This document shows positions 1 to 9,764 of a DNA stretch of 64,000 nucleotides, piece by piece; position 1 is the stretch's first letter, and each line of letters opens with the position of its first letter. The position numbers were made by a program, and so were the translations under genes. Origin of the DNA: Gremmenia infestans (taxonomy: Eukaryota; Ascomycota; Leotiomycetes; Helotiales; Hamatocanthoscyphaceae); the NCBI GenBank assembly GCA_032629725.1, contig JAFEVB010000010.1, forward strand, positions 1,612,001 to 1,676,000. Direction: 5' to 3'. Below the pieces are notes generated by a model. The model did no database searches and was not told the origin of the DNA. It saw only the letters and a program-made list of their open reading frames with translations.

Positions 1-1319
1 ATGGCCAAAATATTAATCAACTATTCCATACGGTCCCAACCCCAGGAGGAGGAAGTTGCAGCAGTGCTCAGATCCCAGCTTTGAATAGCTGGCTTATGGA
101 TACTTTGACTCTTGTCAATGCGGCCGTGAATGATTTGAATGCTTTCGACGTCAACAATGTCGACGCCACTCCACGTCTTATACGAAACCTCATGGGTTGG
201 TTCAAAGTCCGTGTTACGAAAGGTAGAAGATTGTATGCAGCAGACGTCGGGAGAATCACTACCATCTCCAGTCAGTAATGTTCCTGGCAAAGTGTACTGA
301 AGTTTTATTTTTGGGATAAGGTCTAGAAATTGGGGGCTAACTTTATTTTACAGACACATTCGCTGCTCTTGCCAACTTCCTTACTGGGCAAACCCCAAAC
401 CTTGCCGGAGAAAGTATGCCCTGGCTTTTCTGCGGTGGCGGTTGGCAAGTAGAGACCGACCTGTTATATGTGAGCACCATCAGCTCCTATTAGCATACTG
501 GTACTTTTGAACAACACTTCCAAAGTTCACTTAGCTCCAGCCGTTTTCTTGGAAGTGCTTCGCTTGCACTTACATGCTTACCACGAAGAACGAACACTAA
601 AAAGCATAATGCTGACTCTTGAGTTCTATAGGAAGAGGACACCGGTAACCCCATACTAGACCATAGCGTCAACCCACCCGTCCAGGCAAACATGCGAACA
701 TTCCCCACCCCCCCAGGCTCCGATGCCTCAGTAACGAGCCTGCTTTCAAAGATGCAGGAAGGATGGCCTGCCAACCCTGCATACTATGCCTACTGGTCAT
801 CCGATATCCACGACTATATGATCGTCCCAGCAGCGAAGCGGTACAATGGAACCCCTCGGGACTTCTGCACCCCTCCCGCAGGACAAATCTTCTTCGCGTT
901 CACTATTGATGTCTTGCTACGGGATAGCGTCACTATCTGCCCTGATGCCTTCAAAACTCTTTCTGAGCCGTTCGAGACGATTCAACAGTCTATGGCAGCC
1001 CCTGCCGCCGCGAACGTTGGTACTTACCTTAACGACGTGTCGCCGAGAGGATTGACGCTTTTGCATGAGTTTATTCACTTGACGCTCGGGACGCGCGAGG
1101 ACATAACTGGTGACAGTGGAAGTAAGAAACATCATCTCGAGACTCGTGTTATGTGGAAATGCTAACGTTGTGGCAGCTAAACCTACATGGTGCCTGGAAC
1201 TGACTAGACCCAAGGCCGTGATAAACCCCGACTCCTATGCGTTCTTCGCTTGGTCGTTGTTTTTAGAGGCGAATGGGCCTAATAACTTGCAGTGGCACAC
1301 TGGGTGGAGTCAAGATTAA
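1..1319 (+). CDS. Secreted M35-like (deuterolysin-type) metalloprotease, 5' partial
   Basis: The frame is open from base 3, so the gene starts upstream of the window. Four exons fit: ..270, 354-469, 632-1121 and 1177-1319, with introns in phase and branch-like CTAAC/CTGAC motifs before the acceptors. About 338 residues are visible. A zinc-binding HExxH (HEFIH, near base 1069) is followed by GTREDITG, close to the GTxDxxYG signature of aspzincins but with the acidic residue shifted by one and Thr for Tyr. The C-terminal part contains NPDSYAFFAWSLF, like the N-x-Tyr-Ala-x-Phe-Ala segment of fungal M35 relatives. Cysteines (GGGSCSS, WLFCGGG, TICPD) suggest a disulfide-bonded secreted protein; the signal peptide would lie outside. 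Family level is fairly sure; activity is uncertain because of the variant motif. Confidence 0.7.
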
Positions 1320-1528
1320 GCGTTGGTTTGTAAAGCAGGATTGATGGAAAGATTTGGTGTTTTGTACAGTATTCTTCTTTGGTATAAAAGCATTCGTCAA
1401 GTTCAGTCGGGGTTGTACTGGAGTCCTTAGTCCGAAATTTAAGCTGCCCTTTTTGATTCGGAAACTCCAACAGCATTCTATCCCTACAGTCAAGCTGCCG
1501 TCTTGGTTACATGAGCTCCAAGGGCATT

Positions 1529-2428
1529 CTATTCCCATAAAGACAAATCGCTCTCCTCCGTCCCAAAGAAATGCGTCGGAAAATGTTCAAACGCACAGTG
1601 TCTCTCTATAAACTTAACCATCCCTCTCTCTCTGAGCCCTCTTAAAAGGTGTTCCCAAACACCTTCCCACTTCCCATCCAACATCACCCCCGCGCTCTTC
1701 TTGAAGTCTTTCTCCCTTTCTTCATCATTCCAGAAATCAATGAACCGCATAACTACCTCCCCTATTTCTTCTTCTTGGATGAACCCCCGAACTCCCCTGC
1801 CATTCATCGCTTTGGGTTCAGTCGGGCCGGGGCTCAAGAAGTAGACTAGACTTCGAAGGTCTTCAATCTCGAGACGGACTGCTGGTGAAAGGACGGAGCT
1901 GAAGTGGGCATCCATCACCCCAGTGAAGGCTGTGACGCGGTCCCACCAGAAGCCGGTGAAGTTAACATGCACGGTGCTTAGCGGCAACGTGCTGATTGCG
2001 GCCAGGCGTTGAAACTGGGTGGCCGCTGCTGGTGAGGCTTCGAAAGCCGAGAGGGACTCGGCAGACGTCCAGCCTGTGTTTTACTTTAATGATTTGGGGT
2101 CTGGGTATAGAATCAGTGGGAGATCTAATGTACCTGTGACGAACCAGACGGTTTCGGGAGATTCAATCACCCTTCCCCAAAGCCCATGGAAGAATCCGGG
2201 TAGCTGTTGTCTTCTCGTGGGTCTCATTATTGAGAGCCATTTCTTGCCATCGGTTGTCTTTGGTTTATCGATGGTTGTGGAGAGAGGGATTGTTAAGGTC
2301 GTCCACGATGCAAGAATGTATTTTCGCTCTGTAGTGTTTAATTCTACCATCCTGGAGAGATGGAAAGGTGTATTTGATAATTTTTTAATTTTGGCAGCAG
2401 AAGACGAGGTTGCCACGCGGGTATTCAT
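1529..2428 (-). CDS. ABM-like (dimeric alpha/beta barrel) protein
   Basis: Two exons on the minus strand, 2428-2134 and 2073-1529, give about 279 residues. The intron 2133-2074 (60 nt, GTACAT...ACAG) joins WFVTG to WTSAESLSAFEASP in phase and removes an in-frame TAA at 2081-2083 that would otherwise break the reading frame. The pattern 'ESPETVW..TGW.S...L.AFEASPAA..QF' followed by a second related half (TVHVNFTGFWWDRV...) resembles fungal antibiotic-biosynthesis-monooxygenase-like proteins, with two ferredoxin-like halves. Substrate and reaction cannot be told. An internal Met at about 2350 (MVELN) is an equally plausible start, because the first 26 residues look unlike the family. The gene abuts an AT-rich tract on its 5' side. 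Confidence 0.55.
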
Positions 2429-2474
2429 AGTGAAGCTGACTGCTGACTATAGGAATAAGCGAGACTATTTTTAG

Positions 2475-3075
2475 AGAAAGAGTCTCTCTTAGGTATTAAA
2501 AGTTAAGACTGCAAAATCACTCTTTTTAATATATATACTTTTAGATGGTTAATTCTCCTATAATACTTTTATAGAACCATCTTAAATTGATAATATAATA
2601 AATTTAAAAGTATATGTATATAAATCTAACTATATCTACTATTTAGTTAAGATTTCTTTTAATTTTTTATGAAGATAGAGGATAAATGATAGTACAATCT
2701 TTAAGAGCGAATAGAGAGAGAATTGCATAGACTAATAGAGGCCTTAAAAGCCCGTCCCTAAGTTTTAGTATAACGCTTTGGCGTGGGCAGCGGTATGGCA
2801 GGCCAAACTAAAGACTAGCGGAGAACAGCCTATTCCGAAAATAACTTAACTGCAGTTTCCAATGCCCCGCCTCACTTACGGAGTTCATCCCTAAAACCTA
2901 CCATAGGCAATAATCATAGTCCTCGAGAGAGTATTGTTCTCCTCTCACTGCTATCAGATTACTAAGCAATCAAAACCTAAATCGACAAAAAAGTAGGGTA
3001 TCATATAAAAAGAGGTTCATCTTATGAATCTCTCCAAGAAAGACAAGTATAAGTACGTACAACTTCTCATTCTCA
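2475..3075. other. Intergenic, partly AT-rich
   Basis: No gene seen. Bases 2480-2700 are strongly AT-rich and poor in CA/TG, like a small RIP-affected remnant; 2750-3060 has normal composition and would hold the 3' end of the downstream minus-strand gene. Confidence 0.6.
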
Positions 3076-4065
3076 TTAAATATCCAAGAATTTGAGGATT
3101 CTACCAACAGCCTGCTCATCACCTTCTAGAGTTTCGATCAACTCCTTATCAACCCACCCCTCCGCATAGCTACCCCCAAAATCAATCACCCAAGCATCAT
3201 CCGTTTCCTTATGAATAAGCACATTATGCGGCTTTCCATCTCCCCATATAACGCCAATCCCATGAAGTAAATCAACCGTCTCGCGAACCTGAGCCCCCCA
3301 CTTTTTTCTCCTTTCCGTCGAAGCCTCCATATCCTCATCCTCCAGCTCCCGTAAATCAGACAGCACTCCTGTAGGAATGTATTCTTCCAAAATGCCAATA
3401 ATCATCCCTGTCTCCGCCGACGTGGCCAGACCAAGCAATTGAGGTACTCGAACCCAATTAGCGAGGTGCGATCTCGCCACCTTGCGGAGACAGTCGAATT
3501 CCCGTTCAATGCCTTGCCAGAAAGCATCATCACCGCTCTTGCAACACATTTCTTTCCCTTCGACTGAGACTTGGGCAATGTAGCCCTGCCCGACGAGGGT
3601 TTGCAGTACACGGATATCTTTGGATGAGTATTGAGGTAGCCCTATGTCATTGACGATTTTCATGCCAAAGCGATCATGATAGTGCGCTTTCTCATTTTCT
3701 AGTGGTATCAGCTCCGCTTTTCCATTATTTGTTATAAAGCGGAGGGAAAAGGTCTCTGGGTATAGAAGGGTGTGTAAATCTGAGAGCGCTGGTCCATCGG
3801 GAAGTGGGGGAGCTAGTTGAGTCCAAATTGATATCCCAGCTTTGTAAACGATTATTTCGATTTGTTCCTGGATAGCTAGAGTTTCGTCTTCGTCTTCATC
3901 ATCCATGGAGTCGAATTTTGAGATGAGAGGTCCTTCAATTGTGTCGGGGGAGGAGGCTGGAAGTAAGGATACGTGAAAACGCTTGCCGTAATACATAATA
4001 GTTATAAAGAGGCCATCCCCGCATCCACTGTCCCATTGCACGGCTTGCCAGTCCTTAAAGGTCAT
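3076..4065 (-). CDS. Fungal protein-kinase-like protein
   Basis: Single exon, 329 residues, minus strand. The C-terminal half is a kinase-like fold: a candidate beta-3 Lys in MCCKS (near residue 175), a possible alpha-C Glu in EREFDCLRK, a catalytic-loop motif GVIWGDGKPHNVLI (Asp in place of the usual HRD Asp, Asn kept) and a metal-binding VIDFGGSY. The N-terminal ~140 residues are family-specific with an acidic stretch (DDEDEDE). This architecture is common in expanded sets of filamentous-fungal kinase-like genes of unknown substrate. The three core residues are present, so activity is possible. It lies between AT-rich tracts next to the transposon island, where such lineage-variable genes often occur. 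Confidence 0.75.
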   Translation of the reverse strand: MTFKDWQAVQWDSGCGDGLFITIMYYGKRFHVSLLPASSPDTIEGPLISKFDSMDDEDEDETLAIQEQIEIIVYKAGISIWTQLAPPLPDGPALSDLHTLLYPETFSLRFITNNGKAELIPLENEKAHYHDRFGMKIVNDIGLPQYSSKDIRVLQTLVGQGYIAQVSVEGKEMCCKSGDDAFWQGIEREFDCLRKVARSHLANWVRVPQLLGLATSAETGMIIGILEEYIPTGVLSDLRELEDEDMEASTERRKKWGAQVRETVDLLHGIGVIWGDGKPHNVLIHKETDDAWVIDFGGSYAEGWVDKELIETLEGDEQAVGRILKFLDI

Positions 4066-4528
4066 ATTCGTTTCGATTGTAAATGTGGAGAATCAAAGCA
4101 ATAGAGCACTTGAGGTGTCTTTGAAATAGAGATAGAGATAGGAGGGTTGCAAAAGCCGGAGAGCATTTAATATATATATGAATATTTATAGAAGTAAATA
4201 GTATTAGTAAGAGGTTACTATTAGAATTAGCTGCTGATATAAGCATACCTAATATAAAACTATATTTCGGATATCTAGATATACTCTCTTAAATATATAT
4301 AATATAATATTACTATTTCTACTAGCACTTTTTAAAAAAGCTATATAAAAGTTAATAAAGCTAGCTTTTTTATCTAGTAAAATAATAAGTATAAAGATAT
4401 TATATTTTTTATATTTAAACTTTTATTAAATATAATCTTATTTATAAATTAGCTTTAATATCTATAATATTATTATTATTAATATTAATCTTTAATCTAC
4501 TATTAAAACTAAAGCTTTAGTAGCTTTT
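4066..4528. other. AT-rich border of the transposon island
   Basis: Very AT-rich from about 4170 onward, nearly free of CA and TG dinucleotides, without a gene. It may be the remnant of an older repeat into which the LTR element inserted. Confidence 0.6.
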
Positions 4529-5000
4529 TATTACGAATATAATATATAACTAAGGGACCTTAGGCTTAATATCTAGCTCGCTAGGCATAGGAGAACCCCT
4601 AGAAGAAAGAAGGTTTCTTTATAAGTAGCTAATATAATAACCACGCGTAGTAGTTAGCTAGTTATATAATATATTATAAGATAAAGATAGATTATTTAGA
4701 TTGTAATAATCTATATAACCTAGGATCGGTAGGATTAGAATAATCTATATAATCTAGGATATAAAGGTTCTATATAAGGCTAGGTTATTATCTATTAGAT
4801 AGGAGCTTTATACTTAACTTAAATAGTATTTTCTAATATATACTTATTACTTTATACTTTATAATAAGCTATACTTCTAAGTATAGCAACTAGTAATCTA
4901 TTAATAGATACTAATATTAACCTAATAATAACCTAGGTCTAGGGACCTAACTTAAGTTATAAGACTTACCCTAGTATTATATAAGCTGGGCAATTATTAT
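4529..5000 (+). repeat. Left LTR of the Gypsy element
   Basis: Begins TATTACGAATATAATATATA (ancestral TGTTACGAAC... likely) and ends near GGGCAATTATTATA. It matches the copy at 31068-31551 over its length, including the segments 'taggagaacccctagaag', 'aaggttctatataaggctag', 'gcaactagtaatctattaat' and 'acctaggtctagggacctaa'. About 470 bp. Differences between the copies are mainly transitions. Confidence 0.8.
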
Positions 5001-5099
5001 ACTTTAAGCACTAGTCTTTTATTAATAGAATAATATTATCTACCGGATCCGCTAAAGGGAAAAACACTCTAACCTTAACCCTAATACAAACTCCGGCCC

Positions 5100-6450
5100 T
5101 ATACTAGCGCTAGCCTAGACTCTTATAGTATAGAATAAACTATAATTATTAAGACACCTAATATATTCTATAGAGATAAAGGCAAGTTAGATAACTTTCT
5201 AATCTTAATAGATATCTATATTCTATTTAACTAACACTTATTTAAAACTAGAGGTAGTAAAGGTTATTTATATAATTAGTTACCTTTAGAGCGTAGCCTT
5301 TAACTAGATTAAGACCTATATTAATGATTTTATAGCAAATAAAACTAGTTAGAGGGCAAATTACAACTAGAGCAAGGACCTTAACCTAGCTATATTTATA
5401 AGCTATAAGGCATTTAAGAAAAATATCTAATAAGTCTTTAGCGACCTTAAATAGTAAAGTATAGCTAAATAGAAGCTATAATAACTAAAAGTAAAGCAAG
5501 TCGCCTCTAAGTATATAGCTAGGTTCTAGTAGTATTTAGATATAGTAGGATAGAGCGACCGCGCTCTAACTAGCTAGTACTATATAGGACTAAAGAACTT
5601 TATTAAGATAAGCTAACTAGAATAGACTAACTAAATAGTTTTACTAAGATAATTAAGAAAGCGGTTAAGATTAATAACCGTTTTTTAAGAGGTCCCTTTA
5701 AATAAAAAGGGATCTATAACTTTAGTAAATAGTTAGGAAAAGATAGGATTAATAGAAAGAAAAGACTAAGAGGACCTAATAGAAATTAACGCCGCTTACT
5801 AAAAACTAAAGCCTACTCTCTAAGAAGAAATAGGATAAGTGATATTAGAAAGGGACTTTATTTTAAGTATAGATTACCTAGATACTTAGTATTCTCTTAT
5901 AGGTAAAAGAAAAGAAAAGACCCTAGAAGAAATAAAATATAAGCGCAGCTATATAAACCTTAGATATAGTATTATAACCTAACCCTAAGAGATAGAAGTA
6001 TAGTATGCAACTATCTAAATATAAAAGCTAGGAAATAAATATAGAAGAAAAAGCAAGCCTATCTTAGGATTCTATAGACTAGCTACCTAATATAGATAAA
6101 GAATAGATTATAGCTAGTAATAAGCTTTCTATAGGAAAACTAGTAGAACCTAAAAAAAGAGGATAAACCGGCTTTTAAAAGAGACTTCTAGCTAGGAATA
6201 GAGAAACTAGAAAAAGGGTATCTACTATATAGTTATATACTAAGATATATAATAAGTTATCTTTAAGGCACCTTAATACCTAGGATTATTAAAAGCATCC
6301 TAAGAGAAAAATACTAAGGCTAAGCTTAATTATTAAGCTGGGAGAAGTCTAGGAAATTACTAGTAAAAGATTAGAGTAAACGTATTTAAAGGAAAATAAC
6401 TTTTCCTCTATTTCCTATAAACCTAATAATCTTTACCTAGTAATATATTA
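5100..6450 (+). pseudogene. Gypsy gag relic (capsid region)
   Basis: Translating + strand frames while ignoring TAA/TAG stops gives gag-like text around 5180-5780: '..F.LTN.YLKLEV.KVIY..SYL..VAFN*I.TYINDF', followed by 'YKAFKKNI**VF.DL' and 'ASKYIARF**YLDIVG'. Most stops fall where Trp (TGG) or Gln (CAA/CAG) is expected, the pattern left by RIP. No intact reading frame remains. Assignment rests on the resemblance to Ty3/Gypsy capsids, which I did not align. Confidence 0.6.
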
Positions 6451-6639
6451 GTAATAAAGTATAAAGCATATTTATACTAAATACCCTTATACTAACTAAT
6501 AAGATAGAAAAGCAGTTACTAACTATAGAAAAACCAATTTATAGGATATAAGATCTAGAAAAAAGATAACTAGGAAAGCAAGTAGCAGCTATAGAGAGCT
6601 AAAACTATATAATACTAAACGTTTATACTAGAGAAAAGA

Positions 6640-7200
6640 GCTATAGGTTATACTTAACTCTAGTGCATAGAGGAACTTTATCTTACTAGAGCTATAAAGA
6701 GGCTTAATATACTAATATAAGAGAAGGTAGAACCCTATCTACTTACTATTATTAATAGGATAGTAATTAGAATAAATAGAAAGATAGTTAAGTATAAGAC
6801 TATATCTATATAGTAACTATTAGAGGTTACTAGAAGGAAATCAGCCTAGATATAATCCGTATTAGAGATAATTAGGCTATTTTCGGTATTTCTTAGATTA
6901 GATAATATAATCTAGAAATTAACTAGAAAACTTATAAGGTAAAGTTTATCTAATATAGCTATATATTAAAATAACTATATAGCTATAAAGAGGTTAGCGC
7001 TACCTTCTATAACACGCTAGGCACGCAATCTAAAGCTCTCTACTAGATAATAAGAAGGTTAAAAAAGAGATACTAGTATAGTATAAGAAGTTTAAATAGA
7101 TATTTAATAACCTATAAGGTAAGAAAGCTTTATCTTAAATATTAACTATAGGACTATAAGATACTATTTAAGGAAGGATATAAACCTTCTTAGGAACTAC
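6640..7200 (+). pseudogene. Gypsy protease and start of reverse transcriptase, interrupted
   Basis: Protease-like fragments around 6650-6960 resemble '(D)SGAS.NFI' and 'GI.W.RQYNPEINWKT' with changed residues and stops. At 7150-7196 the text DYKILFKEG..PSQELLY resembles the conserved start of Gypsy reverse transcriptase (DHKI.L.EG..PP..PLY). The sequence then runs straight into the (TTA)n tail of LINE copy C at 7201, so the Gypsy polyprotein is cut there. Confidence 0.55.
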
Positions 7201-7485
7201 TTTATTATTATTATTATTATTCCATTTACGTCCTGTGTAAGTCTAAGACTATGTAGGACGGCGCTAGCCTAGTGCTAGCGCGGTCGAGTGGTAAATACAA
7301 AAGATAGGTCAATATGCTTCCGGTTGGAATCTGAGGCACTAAGCCTAATGTGGACTAGGTCCATAAAATAAAAACGCCATAGCAAAATCCCTCTAGGGCC
7401 CTAAAAGTAGTTATATAAACGAAGGAAAAGTGGTCGCAAAGTGGTTAAAAGGTGGCAGAATGCAAAGGCGGTCAGCTAGCATAGC
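7201..7485 (-). mobile_element. LINE copy C: 3'UTR-only, 5'-truncated
   Basis: Minus-strand fragment with only the last ~285 bp of the LINE: 3'UTR, the two terminal hairpins (7230-7259 and 7261-7281) and the (AAT)n tail (7202-7220 as TTA repeats on +). It is almost identical to the 3' end of copy A (9361-9645). Its 5' end joins the tail of copy B at 'TAAGCTATG', where TAA is common to the tail and the LINE sequence. Confidence 0.85.
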
Positions 7486-9360
7486 TTATTATTATTATTA
7501 TTATTCCATTTACGTCCTGTGTGAGTCTAAGACTATGTAGGACGGCGCTAGCCTAGTGCTAGCGCGGTCGGGTGGTAAGTATAAAAGATAGGTCAATATG
7601 CTTCCGGTTGGAATCTGAGGCACTAAGCCTAATGCGGACTAGGTCCATAAAATAATAAACGCCATAGCAAAATCCCCCTAGGGCCTTAAAAGTAGTTATA
7701 CAGACAAAGGAAAAGTGGTCGAAAAGTGGTCGAAAAGTGGCAGAATGCAAAGGCGGTCAGCTAGCATAGCTTAGCCTTAAGCTGCAAATGCGCTCTTTCG
7801 ACTTCTTAGCTAAAGTTAGCTAAAATCGATGGTTTTCGGCGGTGGATGTGGGCAAAATAGCTTCTAAGTCATATATAGTGATAAATGCTTAGTCATCAAC
7901 GAATTCTGCCCGTTCCAGCCGCCATTTGCGGGTGCTAATGCCGGTTTCGTGCAAAAAGACTAGCAAATGCTGTCGTCCGATTTTTGTCTCAAATAGGCTC
8001 TGCATGCTAAGCCTAAACGGGACGTTCTGCCGCATTATATGCCTCTCCGCCTTATATTCGCTACACGCTAGTATAAGGTGCTGTGGTGATTCTGGTTGGT
8101 TGCTGCATATGCATCGATCGGAGCTAGCGCGTTTGAAACCTCTTTAGGTAAGAGCCGAAATAGCCGTGTTTTAGCTTTAGCTGAAAGAAGGCGCTAGCAG
8201 TGGATCTAGCCGCTTTGGGAAGCTGGATTCGGGAGTGAATTCGAGGGTTGAAAAAGTCGAAATAGTAGCCTTTGCCGCTAGCTAGAGCGCTAGACCACGC
8301 GTATCGATGCATTTGGTTGATTTTTATACCTATATAGGCATAACTAGTGGTGGCAGCCAGGGCGGTCTGGGTGGTCGGTAGTGATTTGGAGCCTGTTTTA
8401 GCTAGTCTGTCTGCATCCTCATTGCCATCGATGTCTTGGTGGCCAGGGACCCACTCTATTGCTAGCGTGGATCCATTTTAGGCTACTTTGGCTGCTGCTG
8501 CGATCGCCCGAATTTGCTGTGATTGGCCGGGATTATCGGAAGGCCGCGCTAGCCTATAAATCGCTGCTTGGTTATCTGTATAGACTTTAATATCCCGATT
8601 TGGACCAAGTCTAGTTGCATCCTCAAAGGCTAGAGTGATGCCCTCTAGCTCTCTATTATAGACAATTTGGTGTGGGCCTATATTACGAGCTAAGCTAGTA
8701 AAGCGTCTAGCGCCACTATACCCTGCTAGTCCCACTCCAATACCGGTGGAATCTGGCATTTGTGACCCGTCTATATAGTATAACACCCGATTTAGCGATT
8801 GCGTCTGTAGCTGGAGGCGGTGTGCCGTGGCAGCCTCCGCTTTAGGCAATTTAGCAATATGCGTAGCCCAGGGCACAGAGCGGTCCCAGGGGGCAAAATG
8901 AAAGTGCTGAATAGGTTCGGTTTTAGAGCTAAGCAGTGGTGCTATAGTGCTAGCAATCCTCTGAAGACCATATTTGGGAGGGGAGCTAAAAGAGCTAAAA
9001 TCGCTAGAATCGCTAGAATCGCTAGAATCGCTAGAATCGCTAGCATCGCTAGCATCGCTGATTTGTCGATTAACTGGATGGTCTGGACTTAGCTTAGCTA
9101 GGCGGAAAGCGTATTTTCGGGTGGCTGCATCTAGGCGTATTGCGGGCGGTGAGAGGCTAGCTTCTACCTCCATAGCCTGAATTGGACTAGTGTGGAAAGT
9201 CCCTAGGATTTTGCGTAATGCTAGGTTTTAGAGATGCTATAGATGCTATTTAGCGTATGCTTGGCCCTGCCACCAAATTGGCGATGCATAATCCGACATG
9301 CTAGTAATGCATGCTAAATAGAGCTGTCTGAAAGGCGGTGGGGCTAAGCCCTTGTTCACT
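7486..9360 (-). mobile_element. LINE copy B: 5'-truncated, RNase H and 3'UTR
   Basis: Minus strand. It starts (5' end, about 9360) in the linker between reverse transcriptase and RNase H and runs to a (AAT)n tail at 7505-7486. It differs from A, C and D at many positions in the 3'UTR, so it belongs to a slightly different subfamily. At the 5' junction AATA is common to the tail of A and to the LINE sequence. Confidence 0.85.
8478..9173 (-). pseudogene. LINE copy B RNase H domain fragment
   Basis: An open frame of 231 codons holds a Ser/Asp-rich linker made of a 9-bp coding minisatellite (Ser-Asp-Ala/Ser repeats, 8998-9062), then an RNase H domain: catalytic-type Asp in YYIDGSQ, Glu in RELEGITLAF, Asp in VYTDNQAAIYRL. 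A nonsense codon ends it before the WVPGHQD segment, which continues further downstream in the same copy. This is the only copy besides D that keeps the first catalytic Asp region. Confidence 0.8.
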
Positions 9361-9764
9361 ATTATTATTATTATTATTATTCCATTTACGTCCTGTATGA
9401 GTCTAAGACTATGTAGGACGGCGCTAGCCTAGTGCTAGCGCGGTCGAGTGGTAAATACAAAAGATAGGTCAATATGCTTCCGGTTGGAATCTGAGGCACT
9501 AAGCCTAATGTGGACTAGGTCCATAAAATAAAAAACGCCATAGCAAAATCCCTCTAGGGCCCTAAAAGTAGTTATATAAACGAAGGAAAAGTGGTCGCAA
9601 AGTGGTTAAAAGGTGGCAGAATGCAAAGGCGGTCAGCTAGCATAGCTTAGCCTTAAGCTGCAATTGCACTCTTTTAACTTCTTAGCCAAAGTTAGCTAAA
9701 ATCGATGGTTTTTAGCGGTGGATGTGGGCAAAATAGCTTCTAAGTCATATATAGTAATAAATGC

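Noticed and set aside
2081..2083. In-frame TAA in the ABM-like gene, first taken as a RIP nonsense mutation
   Set aside because: A 60-nt GT-AG intron (2133-2074) in correct phase removes it and joins two parts of a sensible protein.
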